This document shows positions 28,799 through 36,968 of a DNA stretch of 45,062 nucleotides, in pieces (position 1 is the stretch's first letter; the number at the start of each line of letters is the position of its first letter). Below the pieces are notes generated by a model that saw only the letters and a program-made list of their open reading frames with translations, searched no databases and was not told where the DNA came from. Made by a program: the position numbers and the translations under genes. The DNA lies in the NCBI GenBank assembly GCA_017398355.1, contig JAFQGD010000035.1:1-45062 (forward strand). The letters run 5' to 3'. This DNA is from Akkermansia sp. (GTDB taxonomy: Bacteria > Verrucomicrobiota > Verrucomicrobiia > Verrucomicrobiales > Akkermansiaceae).

Positions 28799-30268
28799 AT
28801 GAAAATTGCCACCTGCGCCACTGTACGAGCCGCCGAACAAGCCGCGTTTCAATCCGGAGCAGTCCATTCATTGGAACTGATGGACGCAGTCGTAGAGTGC
28901 ATGTGGCAAGCCGTGCAAGCCGCCCCGGAGTTGCAATTCGCCCCCTCGCAAGTGGTGGTTTATGCCGGCAAAGGCAACAATGCAGGGGATGCCATAGGCT
29001 TGGCTGCGCGCTACAACTGCCCGCTTATCCTGAGGGCTGCCTGCAATGAAGCGGATTTCTCTCCTGATACGCAAGTGCAGTTGGCTCGTGTACCGCAGCA
29101 ACGGCTCAGCACTAGCATACCCGCACCGCTCCCCGGCACACTGATTGTAGATGGGCTGCTGGGATCAGGCGCCAAAGGCTCCCTGCGTGAGCCCTACGCT
29201 ACCTTGGTGCAGGAAATGAATGAGCTGCGGGCAACAGCCCCGTGCAGCATCCTCTTGGCAATAGATATCCCCACGGGATTGGATGCCGACACCGGTACGG
29301 CCAACAGCCCTACCGTGCAAGCGGATATAAGCTGCCCCATCGGCTGCGTCAAACCCGGCATGTTGGCCGACGGCGCGGAAAATCATGTGGGCCGTTTGCT
29401 GCCTATCCCCCTGCCCGGCATAGAGTTTCCGCCCACGTGCGCAGACACCGTATCCATGGCGGGTGACAAAGAATTGCGGCTACCCCGTCGGGCGTATTCC
29501 TGCTTCAAAAACCGCGCCGGGCGGGTCAACATCGTCGCCGGCTCCGTAGGATATGTAGGGGCTGCGCAGATGTGTGCCGAAGCGGCCGTAGCTGCGGGTG
29601 CCGGGCTGGTGGCGCTCTACTGTCTGCCGGCGGTTTACCCCATCCTCGCAGCAAGAGTCGCACCGGAAATCATGGTACACCCCGTGCGCAGCTATGCAGA
29701 AGTACCCACTAGCGGAGCTCAAGCATGGCTCATCGGCCCGGGGCTGGGAAACCCGCCCGCAGCAAACCGCCTTGCTTTGCAACAACTCATTCTGCGTGCA
29801 GAAGGGACTCTCGTGCTGGATGCAGATGCCCTCAATCTAGCAGCCAAACTCGGCTGGGTTATCCCGCCCCACGCCATACTCACCCCGCACCCCGGCGAAA
29901 TGCAACGCCTGCTGGCCACCTACGCCCCGGGGGCTCACCCCGCCACACGCCGCGACACAGCACAACTCTTTGTAGAAAAATGCCCCTGCACCCTCCTGCT
30001 CAAAGGGGCTCGCAGCATCATCACCAATGGCAGCCGCACCTGCTACAACGGCACCGGTGGTCCATACATGGCCTGTGGCGGCCAAGGAGATGTCTTAGCC
30101 GGTGTCATTGCAGCGCTGTCCGCTCAGGGCATGTCCCCATTCCAAGCCACGGCCGGCGCAGCCCACGCCTGCGGGCTTGCCGCTGCAGCTGCTTGGTGCA
30201 GCCACGGTTTTCCTCCCGCCGTACGCCCCTCAGAACTCCTGGCGTTCCTACCGCACATTCTGGGATAA
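28799..30268 (+). CDS. nnr: Bifunctional NAD(P)H-hydrate epimerase / ADP-dependent dehydratase
   Basis: This 489-residue protein repairs damaged (hydrated) NADH and NADPH. The N-terminal YjeF_N epimerase domain (about 1-210) shows YAGKGNNAGDAIGLA and VDGLLGSGAKG. The C-terminal ribokinase-like dehydratase domain (about 225-489) shows RAGRVNIVAGSVGYVGAAQM, AWLIGPGLG, LDADALNL, LTPHPGEMQRLL and the catalytic GGQGDVLAGVIAAL. The last motif is usually G-[ST]-GD; a Gln replaces the small residue before Gly, but the catalytic Asp is kept. The length is typical of the fused form. It is transcribed alone from a promoter shared back to back with the MBL-fold gene and meets lpxB tail to tail with a three-base gap. 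Confidence 0.94.
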   Translation: MKIATCATVRAAEQAAFQSGAVHSLELMDAVVECMWQAVQAAPELQFAPSQVVVYAGKGNNAGDAIGLAARYNCPLILRAACNEADFSPDTQVQLARVPQQRLSTSIPAPLPGTLIVDGLLGSGAKGSLREPYATLVQEMNELRATAPCSILLAIDIPTGLDADTGTANSPTVQADISCPIGCVKPGMLADGAENHVGRLLPIPLPGIEFPPTCADTVSMAGDKELRLPRRAYSCFKNRAGRVNIVAGSVGYVGAAQMCAEAAVAAGAGLVALYCLPAVYPILAARVAPEIMVHPVRSYAEVPTSGAQAWLIGPGLGNPPAANRLALQQLILRAEGTLVLDADALNLAAKLGWVIPPHAILTPHPGEMQRLLATYAPGAHPATRRDTAQLFVEKCPCTLLLKGARSIITNGSRTCYNGTGGPYMACGGQGDVLAGVIAALSAQGMSPFQATAGAAHACGLAAAAAWCSHGFPPAVRPSELLAFLPHILG

Positions 30269-30271
30269 CCC

Positions 30272-31393
30272 TCACTTCCCTTCCATAAGAGCCACAATGG
30301 CATCTGCTGCACGAACAGCGGCACCGCCTCGGCCCAAGTGGTTGGTTGCCTCCCGCATGCCGGCAAGCACTTCCTCCCTAGGGCCGGGAGTGGTAAGACG
30401 CTCCAGCTCGGAGATGCAGTTCTGCACATTGAATTCATGCTGAATGAGCTCACGGGTAATGGGCTTATCCTCCAAGATGTTCACCATACCGATATACTTA
30501 ATAGTCAGCAACATTCGGCCAAGTAAGTAGGTACCCCAAGCAACTTTGTACACGAGCGCGAAGGGTAGTTCATGCAGGGCTGCTTCCAGCGTAGCCGTGC
30601 CGGAGGTGACAAGCGCAGCCTCCGCTCGGTCCATCAGATCATGGTAGCTACCGGGGGAGATATTGATAAGAGCGGGGTCTACACCGGCACGGCGTGTCAT
30701 TTTCTGCATCAATTCAGTCAATTTGGGAGAGCTTGCAGAGGTTTCAAAGCGCCATTCCGGGTGTTCTTTCTGCGCAGCCTGCACCACCTTCAGAAAGACG
30801 GGGAAATGGCGTTCAATCTCACGCCGACGGCTGCCGGGAAAAAGGCCAATGAGGTTTTTCTCTCGCACATCCGTGCGGCGGGTCGCCACAATTTCATCCC
30901 TCAGCGGATGCCCCACAAACTCCGTACGCAACCCGACAGCCTCAAAAACAGGCTTTTCGAAGGGGAAAATGCACATCATCAAATCCAACACTCGGGCAAG
31001 CTTGGGGGCGCGCTTTTTGTGCCACGCCCACACCATGGGCGCAATAAAATACGCAATTTTGGTGCCGGGAGCATTGGTATGCACGCGCTCTGCCAAGCGC
31101 TGATTGAAGCCGGGGTAATCTATCAACAGCAGCAAATCCGGTTTCTCTGCCACTATTTTGGCCTCCATGTCGTCCAAATGCTTCATGAAGAAGCGAGCAT
31201 GGCGCAACACCTCCACCACCCCAATGACGGCGGCCTGCTCCGCCCAATCCTGCACATCCGGAGCAACTGCATGCATTCTGCTACCGCCTAAACCGGAAAA
31301 CTCTGCATCCGGATAGCGTTTCAGCAACTCTTCCATGAGCATAGCTCCCAATTTGTCCCCACTTTTCTCACCGGCAACAACAACGATTTTCAT
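30272..31393 (-). CDS. lpxB: Lipid-A-disaccharide synthase LpxB
   Basis: A glycosyltransferase (GT19 family, 373 aa) that joins UDP-2,3-diacylglucosamine and lipid X into the lipid A disaccharide at the inner face of the cytoplasmic membrane. Family motifs are VVAGEKSGDKLGAMLMEELL, FSGLGGSRM, LLLIDYPGFNQRLA, YFIAPMVWAWHKKRA, MMCIFPFEKPVFE, FVGHPL, IGLFPGSRRREIERHFPVFL and VTSGTATLEAAL. This supports an organism with lipopolysaccharide. The ATG lies six bases after a TAGCAT -10 box, predicting a leaderless message. No other lpx gene is adjacent. Confidence 0.96.
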   Translation of the reverse strand: MKIVVVAGEKSGDKLGAMLMEELLKRYPDAEFSGLGGSRMHAVAPDVQDWAEQAAVIGVVEVLRHARFFMKHLDDMEAKIVAEKPDLLLLIDYPGFNQRLAERVHTNAPGTKIAYFIAPMVWAWHKKRAPKLARVLDLMMCIFPFEKPVFEAVGLRTEFVGHPLRDEIVATRRTDVREKNLIGLFPGSRRREIERHFPVFLKVVQAAQKEHPEWRFETSASSPKLTELMQKMTRRAGVDPALINISPGSYHDLMDRAEAALVTSGTATLEAALHELPFALVYKVAWGTYLLGRMLLTIKYIGMVNILEDKPITRELIQHEFNVQNCISELERLTTPGPREEVLAGMREATNHLGRGGAAVRAADAIVALMEGK

Positions 31394-31399
31394 GCCACT

Positions 31400-31428
31400 A
31401 TGCTACCCCAAACTGTTGGAAAATGCAA
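31400..31428 (-). promoter_or_regulatory. Promoter of lpxB
   Basis: On the minus strand TTGCAT (31428-31423), a 17-base spacer and TAGCAT (31405-31400). Six bases separate the -10 box from the ATG at 31393, so transcription is expected to start on the A of ATG. Confidence 0.5.
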
Positions 31429-31618
31429 TATAAAATCACCCATATACTTCAATTTCCGGCGCGCTGCATCATCTCTTGCTATGTGCTTTCTCTCGTAAAA
31501 GAAGAATAAAACACCTATAAATACGCTTTTTTTACTTATTTTTACTTAATAATAGGAAAATATGCTTGCATTATCACCACAAAATGATTATATAAACGCA
31601 ATTGCATTTTACTTTATT

Positions 31619-32023
31619 ATGAAAACACGCACTACATATACACCCGAATTCAAGATGGAAATTATCCGAGCTATTGCCAACCCCCGCATTTCTATCCAGA
31701 AGATAGCAAAAGAAAAGGGAGTAGCGGCCACGCTCATTTCCCTCTGGAAGCGCCAAGCAGATGATGCAGTGCGTGCTCGTTTCCAGCCCCAGCCCAAAGG
31801 CCGCAAAAAGACGAAGGATAATCCCGAAAAAGTTGCTTCTGATTTGCAGGGAATCCGCCGCGAAAAGCGCAACGCCAAAATTAAAGCTTCCCATTTGGAA
31901 AACTCCCTGCGCGATACGCAAGCCAAGCTCGGCACAGTCGAAGCTCTGCTGGGGACTCTCGCAGAACAGCTCGGCTACAAGCTGGTCAAAATCCGCACCC
32001 CGCGCCACAAAAAGAACGGTTAA
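31619..32023 (+). CDS. Orphan transposase-OrfA-like DNA-binding protein
   Basis: A protein of 134 aa starting MKTRTTYTPEFKMEIIRAIA, like the helix-turn-helix head of IS3-type OrfA proteins. The helix-turn-helix continues through ISIQKIAKEKGVAATLISLWKRQ. A basic linker (RFQPQPKGRKKTKDNPEK) and a predicted coiled coil (SDLQGIRREKRNAKIKASHLENSLRDTQAKLGTVEALL) follow, ending in a basic tail. No OrfB, DDE integrase or terminal inverted repeats are found nearby, so it is either an IS remnant or a domesticated DNA-binding protein; the intact frame favours the latter. TTGCAT-17-TATATA at 31566-31594 would start transcription near 31601, supporting this start over ATG 31562, although AGGA lies just before that one. 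A nested hairpin and the protease gene follow. Confidence 0.7.
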   Translation: MKTRTTYTPEFKMEIIRAIANPRISIQKIAKEKGVAATLISLWKRQADDAVRARFQPQPKGRKKTKDNPEKVASDLQGIRREKRNAKIKASHLENSLRDTQAKLGTVEALLGTLAEQLGYKLVKIRTPRHKKNG

Positions 32024-32046
32024 TTTCACCCACTCACTTCAGTGGT

Positions 32047-32090
32047 CGCTGCATTGTGCCATTCTGCGTTCAGAATGATAAAATGCAGCG
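32047..32090 (+). promoter_or_regulatory. Nested hairpin between the OrfA-like gene and the protease gene
   Basis: Outer stem CGCTGCATT (32047-32055) with AATGCAGCG (32082-32090), internal loop GTGC/ATAA, inner stem CATTCTG (32060-32066) with CAGAATG (32071-32077) and tetraloop CGTT. TATTTT follows directly, so it may terminate the upstream gene or act in the leader of the protease mRNA. Confidence 0.6.
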
Positions 32091-32166
32091 TATTTTCGCG
32101 TACCAATAAGGAACGTCACTTTTCATCGGCTCACAAAGTCAGCTCAATTTAATATCTATTAACATA

Positions 32167-34383
32167 ATGAAACACACATTTTCACAGTGGGGACGCCGTA
32201 TAGGCTCTATGTTAGTTGCCTCTGCAGCGGCTCTCGTGTCCTGCACCGGCACCGGCACAGCCGCACCGGACTACGACCTCATCGGAAAGCAATTCTCACT
32301 CGTATTGCAGAATGCTCACTTCTCTCGCACGCGCTTCTCGCAGGAGATGTATGACAAGTTCATGGACTGCTATCTGCAAATGCTCGACCCCCACCACCTG
32401 TACTTCACTCAGGAAGACGTAAACAACCTGAAAGCAAAGTACGCCTCCCAATTTGGGGATTATCTACTGGTGGGTCAATCTACCCAGCTGGCACAAGAGC
32501 TGTACACGGAGTACAGCACCCGCGCCCTGTATCGTATTGAACAAGCAGAAAAACTCCTGCAACAGTACAAAGGGCAAATGCCCAAGTTTGATTCCGACAA
32601 GACTATTGCCCGCTCTCGCCGCAAGCTTCCCCACGCGCAAAACAATGCCGAGCTGGATGAGGTATGGCGCAATCAGGTCGAAGATATGCTGCTCACGGAG
32701 GTCATGCGCCGTGAAAATGTGGCCCGCTTGGCCAAGGAAAAAGGCAAACCGGATCCCAACGCCAAAGAAGGCCCCGTGGCAGACAAATTGCTGGCTCGCC
32801 TGAAACGCCAGCGCTGCGAAATTCAAGAAGCTGACTTGGAGGACATGGTATCCCACTTGCTCAATGCAGTAGCCCATGTATACGACCCGCACAGCGACTA
32901 CATGGGAGCCCGCGAGGAACAACGCTTCAAGGATGCTATCAAGGCTTCCATCGTTGGCATTGGTGCCCAACTGCGCGAAGACGATGACGGCTCCACCAAG
33001 ATAGAAGGCATTGTCAAGGGCGGGCCTGCCGCCAAAAACGGGCAATTGAAACTGGGCGACCACATCGTTGCCGTTGCCACCAACGGGGATGAAGAGTGGA
33101 CAGACATCATGTTCATGAACATCGACAAAGTGGTAGACCTCATCCGTGGCAAAAAAGGTCAGCCCGTTAAACTTCGCGTGCAGGCTGCCGATAGCGGAGA
33201 GGAAAAAATCATCACCATCGTACGTGATGAAGTCCCCATGTCCGAATCCCTGGCCAGTGGCAAGATTGTGGATGTGAAAGATGCCAAGGGCAATGTAACC
33301 CGCTTGGGCATCCTCACCCTGCCCTCCTTCTACGTAGATTTGGATGACGGAGATATCCACTGCGCAGCAGACGTCAAAAAAATCTTGCGCCGCATGATTA
33401 AAGAAGGCGTGCGCGGGTTGGTCATTGACTTGCGATACAATGGCGGTGGCTCGCTGGATGAAGTCCGCAAGATGGTTGGTTTCTTCACAGGTGCCGGCCC
33501 TGTGGTACAGGTAAAAGACTCCCGCGGCCATGTAGAGAAGCTCACGGTAAGCGGGCGCCCGATTTATGATGGAGAGATGGTAGTCATCATCAACCGCATG
33601 AGTGCATCTGCCTCAGAAATCTTTGCCGGTGCTATGAAGGACTACGGCCGTGCCGTAATAGTGGGTGATGAAGCTTCCTTCGGCAAAGGGACGGTGCAAG
33701 TACCCCGTGGTCTGGCAGACTACATGCCCTACTTCTCATCCCGCGAAGGATGCGGTATGATTAAAGTGACCACTCAAAAGTTCTACCGCATCAATGGTGC
33801 CTCTACCCAGCTCAAAGGCGTGGAAAGCGATATTACCCTGCCCACCCTCACGGCCGGTTTCCAACTGGGCGAAAAAGAGCAGGACTACGCCATGCCATAC
33901 GATGAAATCCCCGCAGCTTTCGGCTACGTTGCCGACCCGAAGGTGGGCCGTATCCTTCCCAAACTGCGCGAGCTGAGCGCCGCGCGTGTTGCCCAGGATA
34001 AAGACCTGCAAAACAACCTGTGGTACAGCAACTACCGCCGTAGCTTGGTGGATAACAACATCGTCTACCTCAACAAAGAAAAACGTAAGGCGGAAAATGA
34101 AACCCTCCAAAATTACAAAAAGAAGAGCGATGCCGAACGCAAGGAACGCTATGCTAAGATGGAGGAAGCAGACAAGAAGAACCTCAAAGTTTATCGTCTG
34201 AACCTGGGTGATGTGGCAGCAAAAACCTTGCCCGTAGCCACAAAGGATGATGAAGATGAATTTATGGACCACGCAGAAGACCCGGAGGATGAATTGGAAG
34301 ATGATTTGGACTATCCTTCCAACTTGGATCCCATCATCCGCGAGTCCATGAACATCGTGCGCGATATGATTCAGCTACGCTGA
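32167..34383 (+). CDS. C-terminal processing (tail-specific) protease, lipoprotein, Prc-like
   Basis: A periplasmic serine protease (738 aa) of peptidase family S41A. The signal peptide ends in a lipobox (ALVSC, Cys26), so it should be a lipoprotein. Residues about 35-230 are the helical N-terminal Prc domain (LDPHHLYFTQEDV). A PDZ domain at about 255-350 includes IVGIGAQLREDDDG and GGPAAKNGQLKLGDHIVAV. The S41 domain has LVIDLRYNGGGSLDEV, then SASASEIFAGAMKDYGRAVI and FGKGTVQVP. By analogy with E. coli Prc the Ser/Lys dyad would be Ser481 and Lys507. The C-terminus is a charged helix and an acidic tail. Such proteases cut misfolded or tagged periplasmic proteins and peptidoglycan-hydrolase regulators. 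A bidirectional hairpin terminator follows. I see no Shine-Dalgarno. Confidence 0.94.
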   Translation: MKHTFSQWGRRIGSMLVASAAALVSCTGTGTAAPDYDLIGKQFSLVLQNAHFSRTRFSQEMYDKFMDCYLQMLDPHHLYFTQEDVNNLKAKYASQFGDYLLVGQSTQLAQELYTEYSTRALYRIEQAEKLLQQYKGQMPKFDSDKTIARSRRKLPHAQNNAELDEVWRNQVEDMLLTEVMRRENVARLAKEKGKPDPNAKEGPVADKLLARLKRQRCEIQEADLEDMVSHLLNAVAHVYDPHSDYMGAREEQRFKDAIKASIVGIGAQLREDDDGSTKIEGIVKGGPAAKNGQLKLGDHIVAVATNGDEEWTDIMFMNIDKVVDLIRGKKGQPVKLRVQAADSGEEKIITIVRDEVPMSESLASGKIVDVKDAKGNVTRLGILTLPSFYVDLDDGDIHCAADVKKILRRMIKEGVRGLVIDLRYNGGGSLDEVRKMVGFFTGAGPVVQVKDSRGHVEKLTVSGRPIYDGEMVVIINRMSASASEIFAGAMKDYGRAVIVGDEASFGKGTVQVPRGLADYMPYFSSREGCGMIKVTTQKFYRINGASTQLKGVESDITLPTLTAGFQLGEKEQDYAMPYDEIPAAFGYVADPKVGRILPKLRELSAARVAQDKDLQNNLWYSNYRRSLVDNNIVYLNKEKRKAENETLQNYKKKSDAERKERYAKMEEADKKNLKVYRLNLGDVAAKTLPVATKDDEDEFMDHAEDPEDELEDDLDYPSNLDPIIRESMNIVRDMIQLR

Positions 34384-34405
34384 TTTTTTCCGCCCGACTT
34401 TGACC

Positions 34406-34440
34406 GAAAAAGCACACTCCGCTATGGGGTGTGCTTTTTC
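34406..34440 (+). terminator. Terminator after the Prc-like gene
   Basis: GAAAAAGCACAC (34406-34417) pairs perfectly with GTGTGCTTTTTC (34429-34440), extended inwards by TCC/GGG. The A-run and T-run lie in the arms, so it can work in both directions. Confidence 0.85.
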
Positions 34441-34457
34441 GCTGCCTAACTTTAAGC

Positions 34458-34486
34458 TTGCGTTGGAGTACAAAATGGTATGTAAT
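34458..34486 (+). promoter_or_regulatory. Promoter of tRNA-Arg
   Basis: TTGCGT (34458-34463), 17-base spacer, TGTAAT (34481-34486). The expected transcription start, about 34493, lies nine bases before the mature tRNA 5' end. Confidence 0.45.
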
Positions 34487-34501
34487 AGCCCGCGCATTCG
34501 T

Positions 34502-34573
34502 GGCCTCGTAGTTCAATGGATAGAACGGCCCTCTCCTAAAGGGCAAATGTGGGTTCGATTCCCGCCGGGGCTA
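34502..34573 (+). tRNA. tRNA-Arg (anticodon CCU)
   Basis: A full cloverleaf can be folded. The acceptor stem is GGCCTCG with CGGGGCT (two G-T wobbles), the D stem GTTC/GAAC, and the anticodon stem GCCCT/AGGGC around loop CTCCTAA (anticodon CCT). The T stem is GTGGG/CCCGC with loop TTCGATT, and the discriminator base is A. CCA is not encoded. It reads AGG codons. It stands between the Prc-like gene and the convergent TIGR03790 gene. No duplicated 3' end was seen that would mark an integrated element here. Confidence 0.95.
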
Positions 34574-34585
34574 AGCGCCTGGGAT

Positions 34586-36100
34586 CTATGAAGCAGGGGG
34601 AGCCTCCTTTTTGGGCGGCGGCGGGGGTGGGAAAAGCGCATGGAGAGATTGTTGAATGGCCGGGGCATACACAGAAGTCGCATGGCGCGCGGCACATTCT
34701 CGCAACAGAGATTCAGAGCGGGTTTTGCGCCCTAAGGCATGCAGGCAAGTAGCCTCTAAAATGCAGGTGCGAATGCGGTCTGCCTCCCCCGCGTAGCGTT
34801 GTCCGGCCACAGCAAAATACCCGGCAGCACGCTCCAATTCTTTCTTTTCCGCACAGTACCAAGCAAACATTTCAGCCCAAGTGGCACCTTGCATGGTAGA
34901 CAATTTGGCTTCCACCGCGCTGCAAAGGCGAGCATCATTTCCGGCAAAACGGCGGCACAAATCCTGCCACTCAGCAAACACATCTCCGCGCAAGGGCGCC
35001 AATCTCTTGGCAAAAGGGCGGTAGAGCGGGTCCCCCAACACAATTCCCTGCCAAGAAACAACCGGCGTAGCCATGAGCGCGGCTTCCGCCACCGTATAAC
35101 CGGCAAGCAGGCGCTCATAGAACAAGTCATAATTAAGGCAGGTACCGAGCATGGGTTCTGCCACATTCCCGGCAGAGACGGCAGCTCCCCGCTGCAACAA
35201 GGCTCCGACCCAGCTGTTGGCAGTCTTGACATTTGTTGCGCTAAAGGAATGCAAATGGCACGCAATCGCGCCGGGTGCAAATTGAAAATCAGCCGGGGCA
35301 CCTTGGCGAAACGGGCCATTGGGAGGATTGGCATACCAACCGAAGTAGACGGCCGTATCACGCATCAGCGGGAATGCCTCTGCCAAGGTTTTACGGGAGG
35401 TATCATGAAAAAGCGGCTGATATTGCTTATGCGCCAAATCAACCACACCGCGCAGCCATTTATCCCCTTCGGGATAAGGGCCGCCTTCATCCACCACCAC
35501 CCAGCCGTGCAATCCGGTGCGCTCCACTTTCAGGGCATCGTTCATCATGCGAAAGACAGCCGTTTCAGTGGGGGCATCCATACGGCATACAGCCATCACC
35601 CGCGGTTTTGCAGCTTCCAATGTGTTGTTTGATTTATAGAACACATTGCGCCCGAATCCATTGCGGGGGTACTCTGCCCCCAGCAGCATGAGCTCCGAAT
35701 CCACGGAAGCAGCATCACCGGGCATGGGGCCCTTGTGTTTACCTTCCAGCCCCACCTCCTCCCGAATGCGCAGGGGTAAATCCGGCATCAGCACCATAGC
35801 ACGCATCGTGTAGCGCCCGTTGGCCGGGCCACTGGGCCAACACAGCCCCTGCTCCCGCCCGGCCAGCAACAATGCCATGCGAATTTTGATATCAAAATCC
35901 CCCCGGCTGATGTCTCCGGCGGCCACATCTCGCAAAGCTATACACTGGTGGGGGGCTATCCCCCTCAATTTGCAATAGTACTGCATAGCTTTGCAGCTCA
36001 GCGGGGAATCCGCATTGTACACCACTGCCACTTCGCGCGGCTGCAAGCCCCAAGAAATACCACAGAGGCAAAGCGCCACCCATGTGCGTATGAGTTTCAT
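34586..36100 (-). CDS. TIGR03790-family secreted protein with helical C-terminal tail
   Basis: This 504-residue protein starts with a signal peptide (MKLIRTWVALCLCGISWGLQ). It has the pattern I associate with TIGR03790, an uncharacterised family common in Verrucomicrobiota and Planctomycetota: PREVAVVYNADSPLSCKAMQYYCKLRGI, then RMDAPTETAVFRMMNDAL and, near residue 330, GNVAEPMLGTCLNYDLFYERLLAGYTVAEAAL and VLGDPLYRPFA. The last 110 residues look like TPR-type helices (EMFAWYCAEKKELERAAGYFAVAGQRYAGEAD) and end in a proline run. The function is unknown; a caspase-like fold has been suggested for similar 'GDPLYRPF' proteins, which I cannot verify here. Its ATG overlaps the stop of the PhnP-like gene by one base (TGATG), so the two are translationally coupled. 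Confidence 0.8.
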   Translation of the reverse strand: MKLIRTWVALCLCGISWGLQPREVAVVYNADSPLSCKAMQYYCKLRGIAPHQCIALRDVAAGDISRGDFDIKIRMALLLAGREQGLCWPSGPANGRYTMRAMVLMPDLPLRIREEVGLEGKHKGPMPGDAASVDSELMLLGAEYPRNGFGRNVFYKSNNTLEAAKPRVMAVCRMDAPTETAVFRMMNDALKVERTGLHGWVVVDEGGPYPEGDKWLRGVVDLAHKQYQPLFHDTSRKTLAEAFPLMRDTAVYFGWYANPPNGPFRQGAPADFQFAPGAIACHLHSFSATNVKTANSWVGALLQRGAAVSAGNVAEPMLGTCLNYDLFYERLLAGYTVAEAALMATPVVSWQGIVLGDPLYRPFAKRLAPLRGDVFAEWQDLCRRFAGNDARLCSAVEAKLSTMQGATWAEMFAWYCAEKKELERAAGYFAVAGQRYAGEADRIRTCILEATCLHALGRKTRSESLLRECAARHATSVYAPAIQQSLHALFPPPPPPKKEAPPAS

Positions 36101-36903
36101 CAGCGTTCTCGCAGGTCTGAAAAATCATCTCCACATACAATTTCCAAGCCATCGTACGCAGGTATCATAAACTCCGGCAGGTAAGCTTTGAGCTGTTGGT
36201 ACTCTACGCGGTGGCCGCAATGAGTCACCAACCCCAAGCGGGGAGCCAGCTGCTGCATCAACTCAACATTTTGATCTATGGTGAGGTGAGTACGGTGCGG
36301 CGGGAAACACAAACCATCCATGGCCAAGCCATCCAGCCCCTGCAAAAGCGAAAAGGATTTCTCCGGCAGCTCCGCAATATCCGGCACATAGCCAAATGAT
36401 TGCCCCGCCGAGCGGAATACATAGCCGTATGTTTCCACCGTGGCATGCACCACCGGCACCGGAGTCACTTCTATATCCCCTACCGAAAAGGGAAGCCCCC
36501 CATGCTGGTGCGCAGCCGGGCGTATGTACCCTTGGTAGGTATTGCTCTCATCAAAAGCCCATCCGAACATGCGGCGCAGCTGCGCCAGGCAAGCAGCCCC
36601 GGCATAGAGCGGCAAGCGGTCTTCCCTGTGCCAGCAGAAGGCGCGCATCTCATCAAATCCCGCCGTGTGGTCCACATGCTCATGGGTGTATATAATGGCA
36701 TCTATGGCCGTTATATCGTGGCGGAGAGCCTGCACCCGCAAATCCGGGCTGGAATCCACCAGCAGGGTGGTGCTATCCGTGCGCACCAATACCGAAGAAC
36801 GCAGCCGTTTGTTGCGCGGGTTTTCAGAAGTACACACCGGGCAACGGCAACCGATAACCGGCACTCCCGTAGATGTTCCGCTGCCAAGGAAAAGTACTTT
36901 CAT
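36100..36903 (-). CDS. MBL-fold metallohydrolase, PhnP-like
   Basis: A hydrolase of 267 aa resembling PhnP (phosphoribosyl cyclic phosphodiesterase) and related RNase-Z-like proteins. The start MKVLFLGSGTSTGVPVIGC is chosen over one nine codons upstream. The structural Zn site GCRCPVC (19-25) followed by NPRNKRLRSSVLV is typical of the group. The active-site motif is YTHEHVDHTAGFDEM (HxHxDH), with VVHATVETYGYVF, FGYVPDIAELP and VTHCGHRVEY giving the remaining ligands. No other phn gene is nearby, so a phosphonate role is unlikely; cyclic phosphodiester hydrolysis is the best guess. It is translationally coupled to the TIGR03790 gene and divergent from recN. Confidence 0.88.
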   Translation of the reverse strand: MKVLFLGSGTSTGVPVIGCRCPVCTSENPRNKRLRSSVLVRTDSTTLLVDSSPDLRVQALRHDITAIDAIIYTHEHVDHTAGFDEMRAFCWHREDRLPLYAGAACLAQLRRMFGWAFDESNTYQGYIRPAAHQHGGLPFSVGDIEVTPVPVVHATVETYGYVFRSAGQSFGYVPDIAELPEKSFSLLQGLDGLAMDGLCFPPHRTHLTIDQNVELMQQLAPRLGLVTHCGHRVEYQQLKAYLPEFMIPAYDGLEIVCGDDFSDLRER

Positions 36904-36968
36904 CGTCAATTTTTGTTTTAATTTCCGCACGCATTATGCCATAATACGCGCGGAACGAAAAGCAAATT

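Noticed and set aside
31562..32090. A complete insertion sequence around the OrfA-like gene
   Set aside because: No OrfB/integrase frame, no terminal inverted repeats and no target duplication are visible.
34502..34600. tRNA-Arg as an integration site of a genomic island
   Set aside because: No repeat of the tRNA 3' end and no integrase gene in the window; both flanks are ordinary core-type genes.
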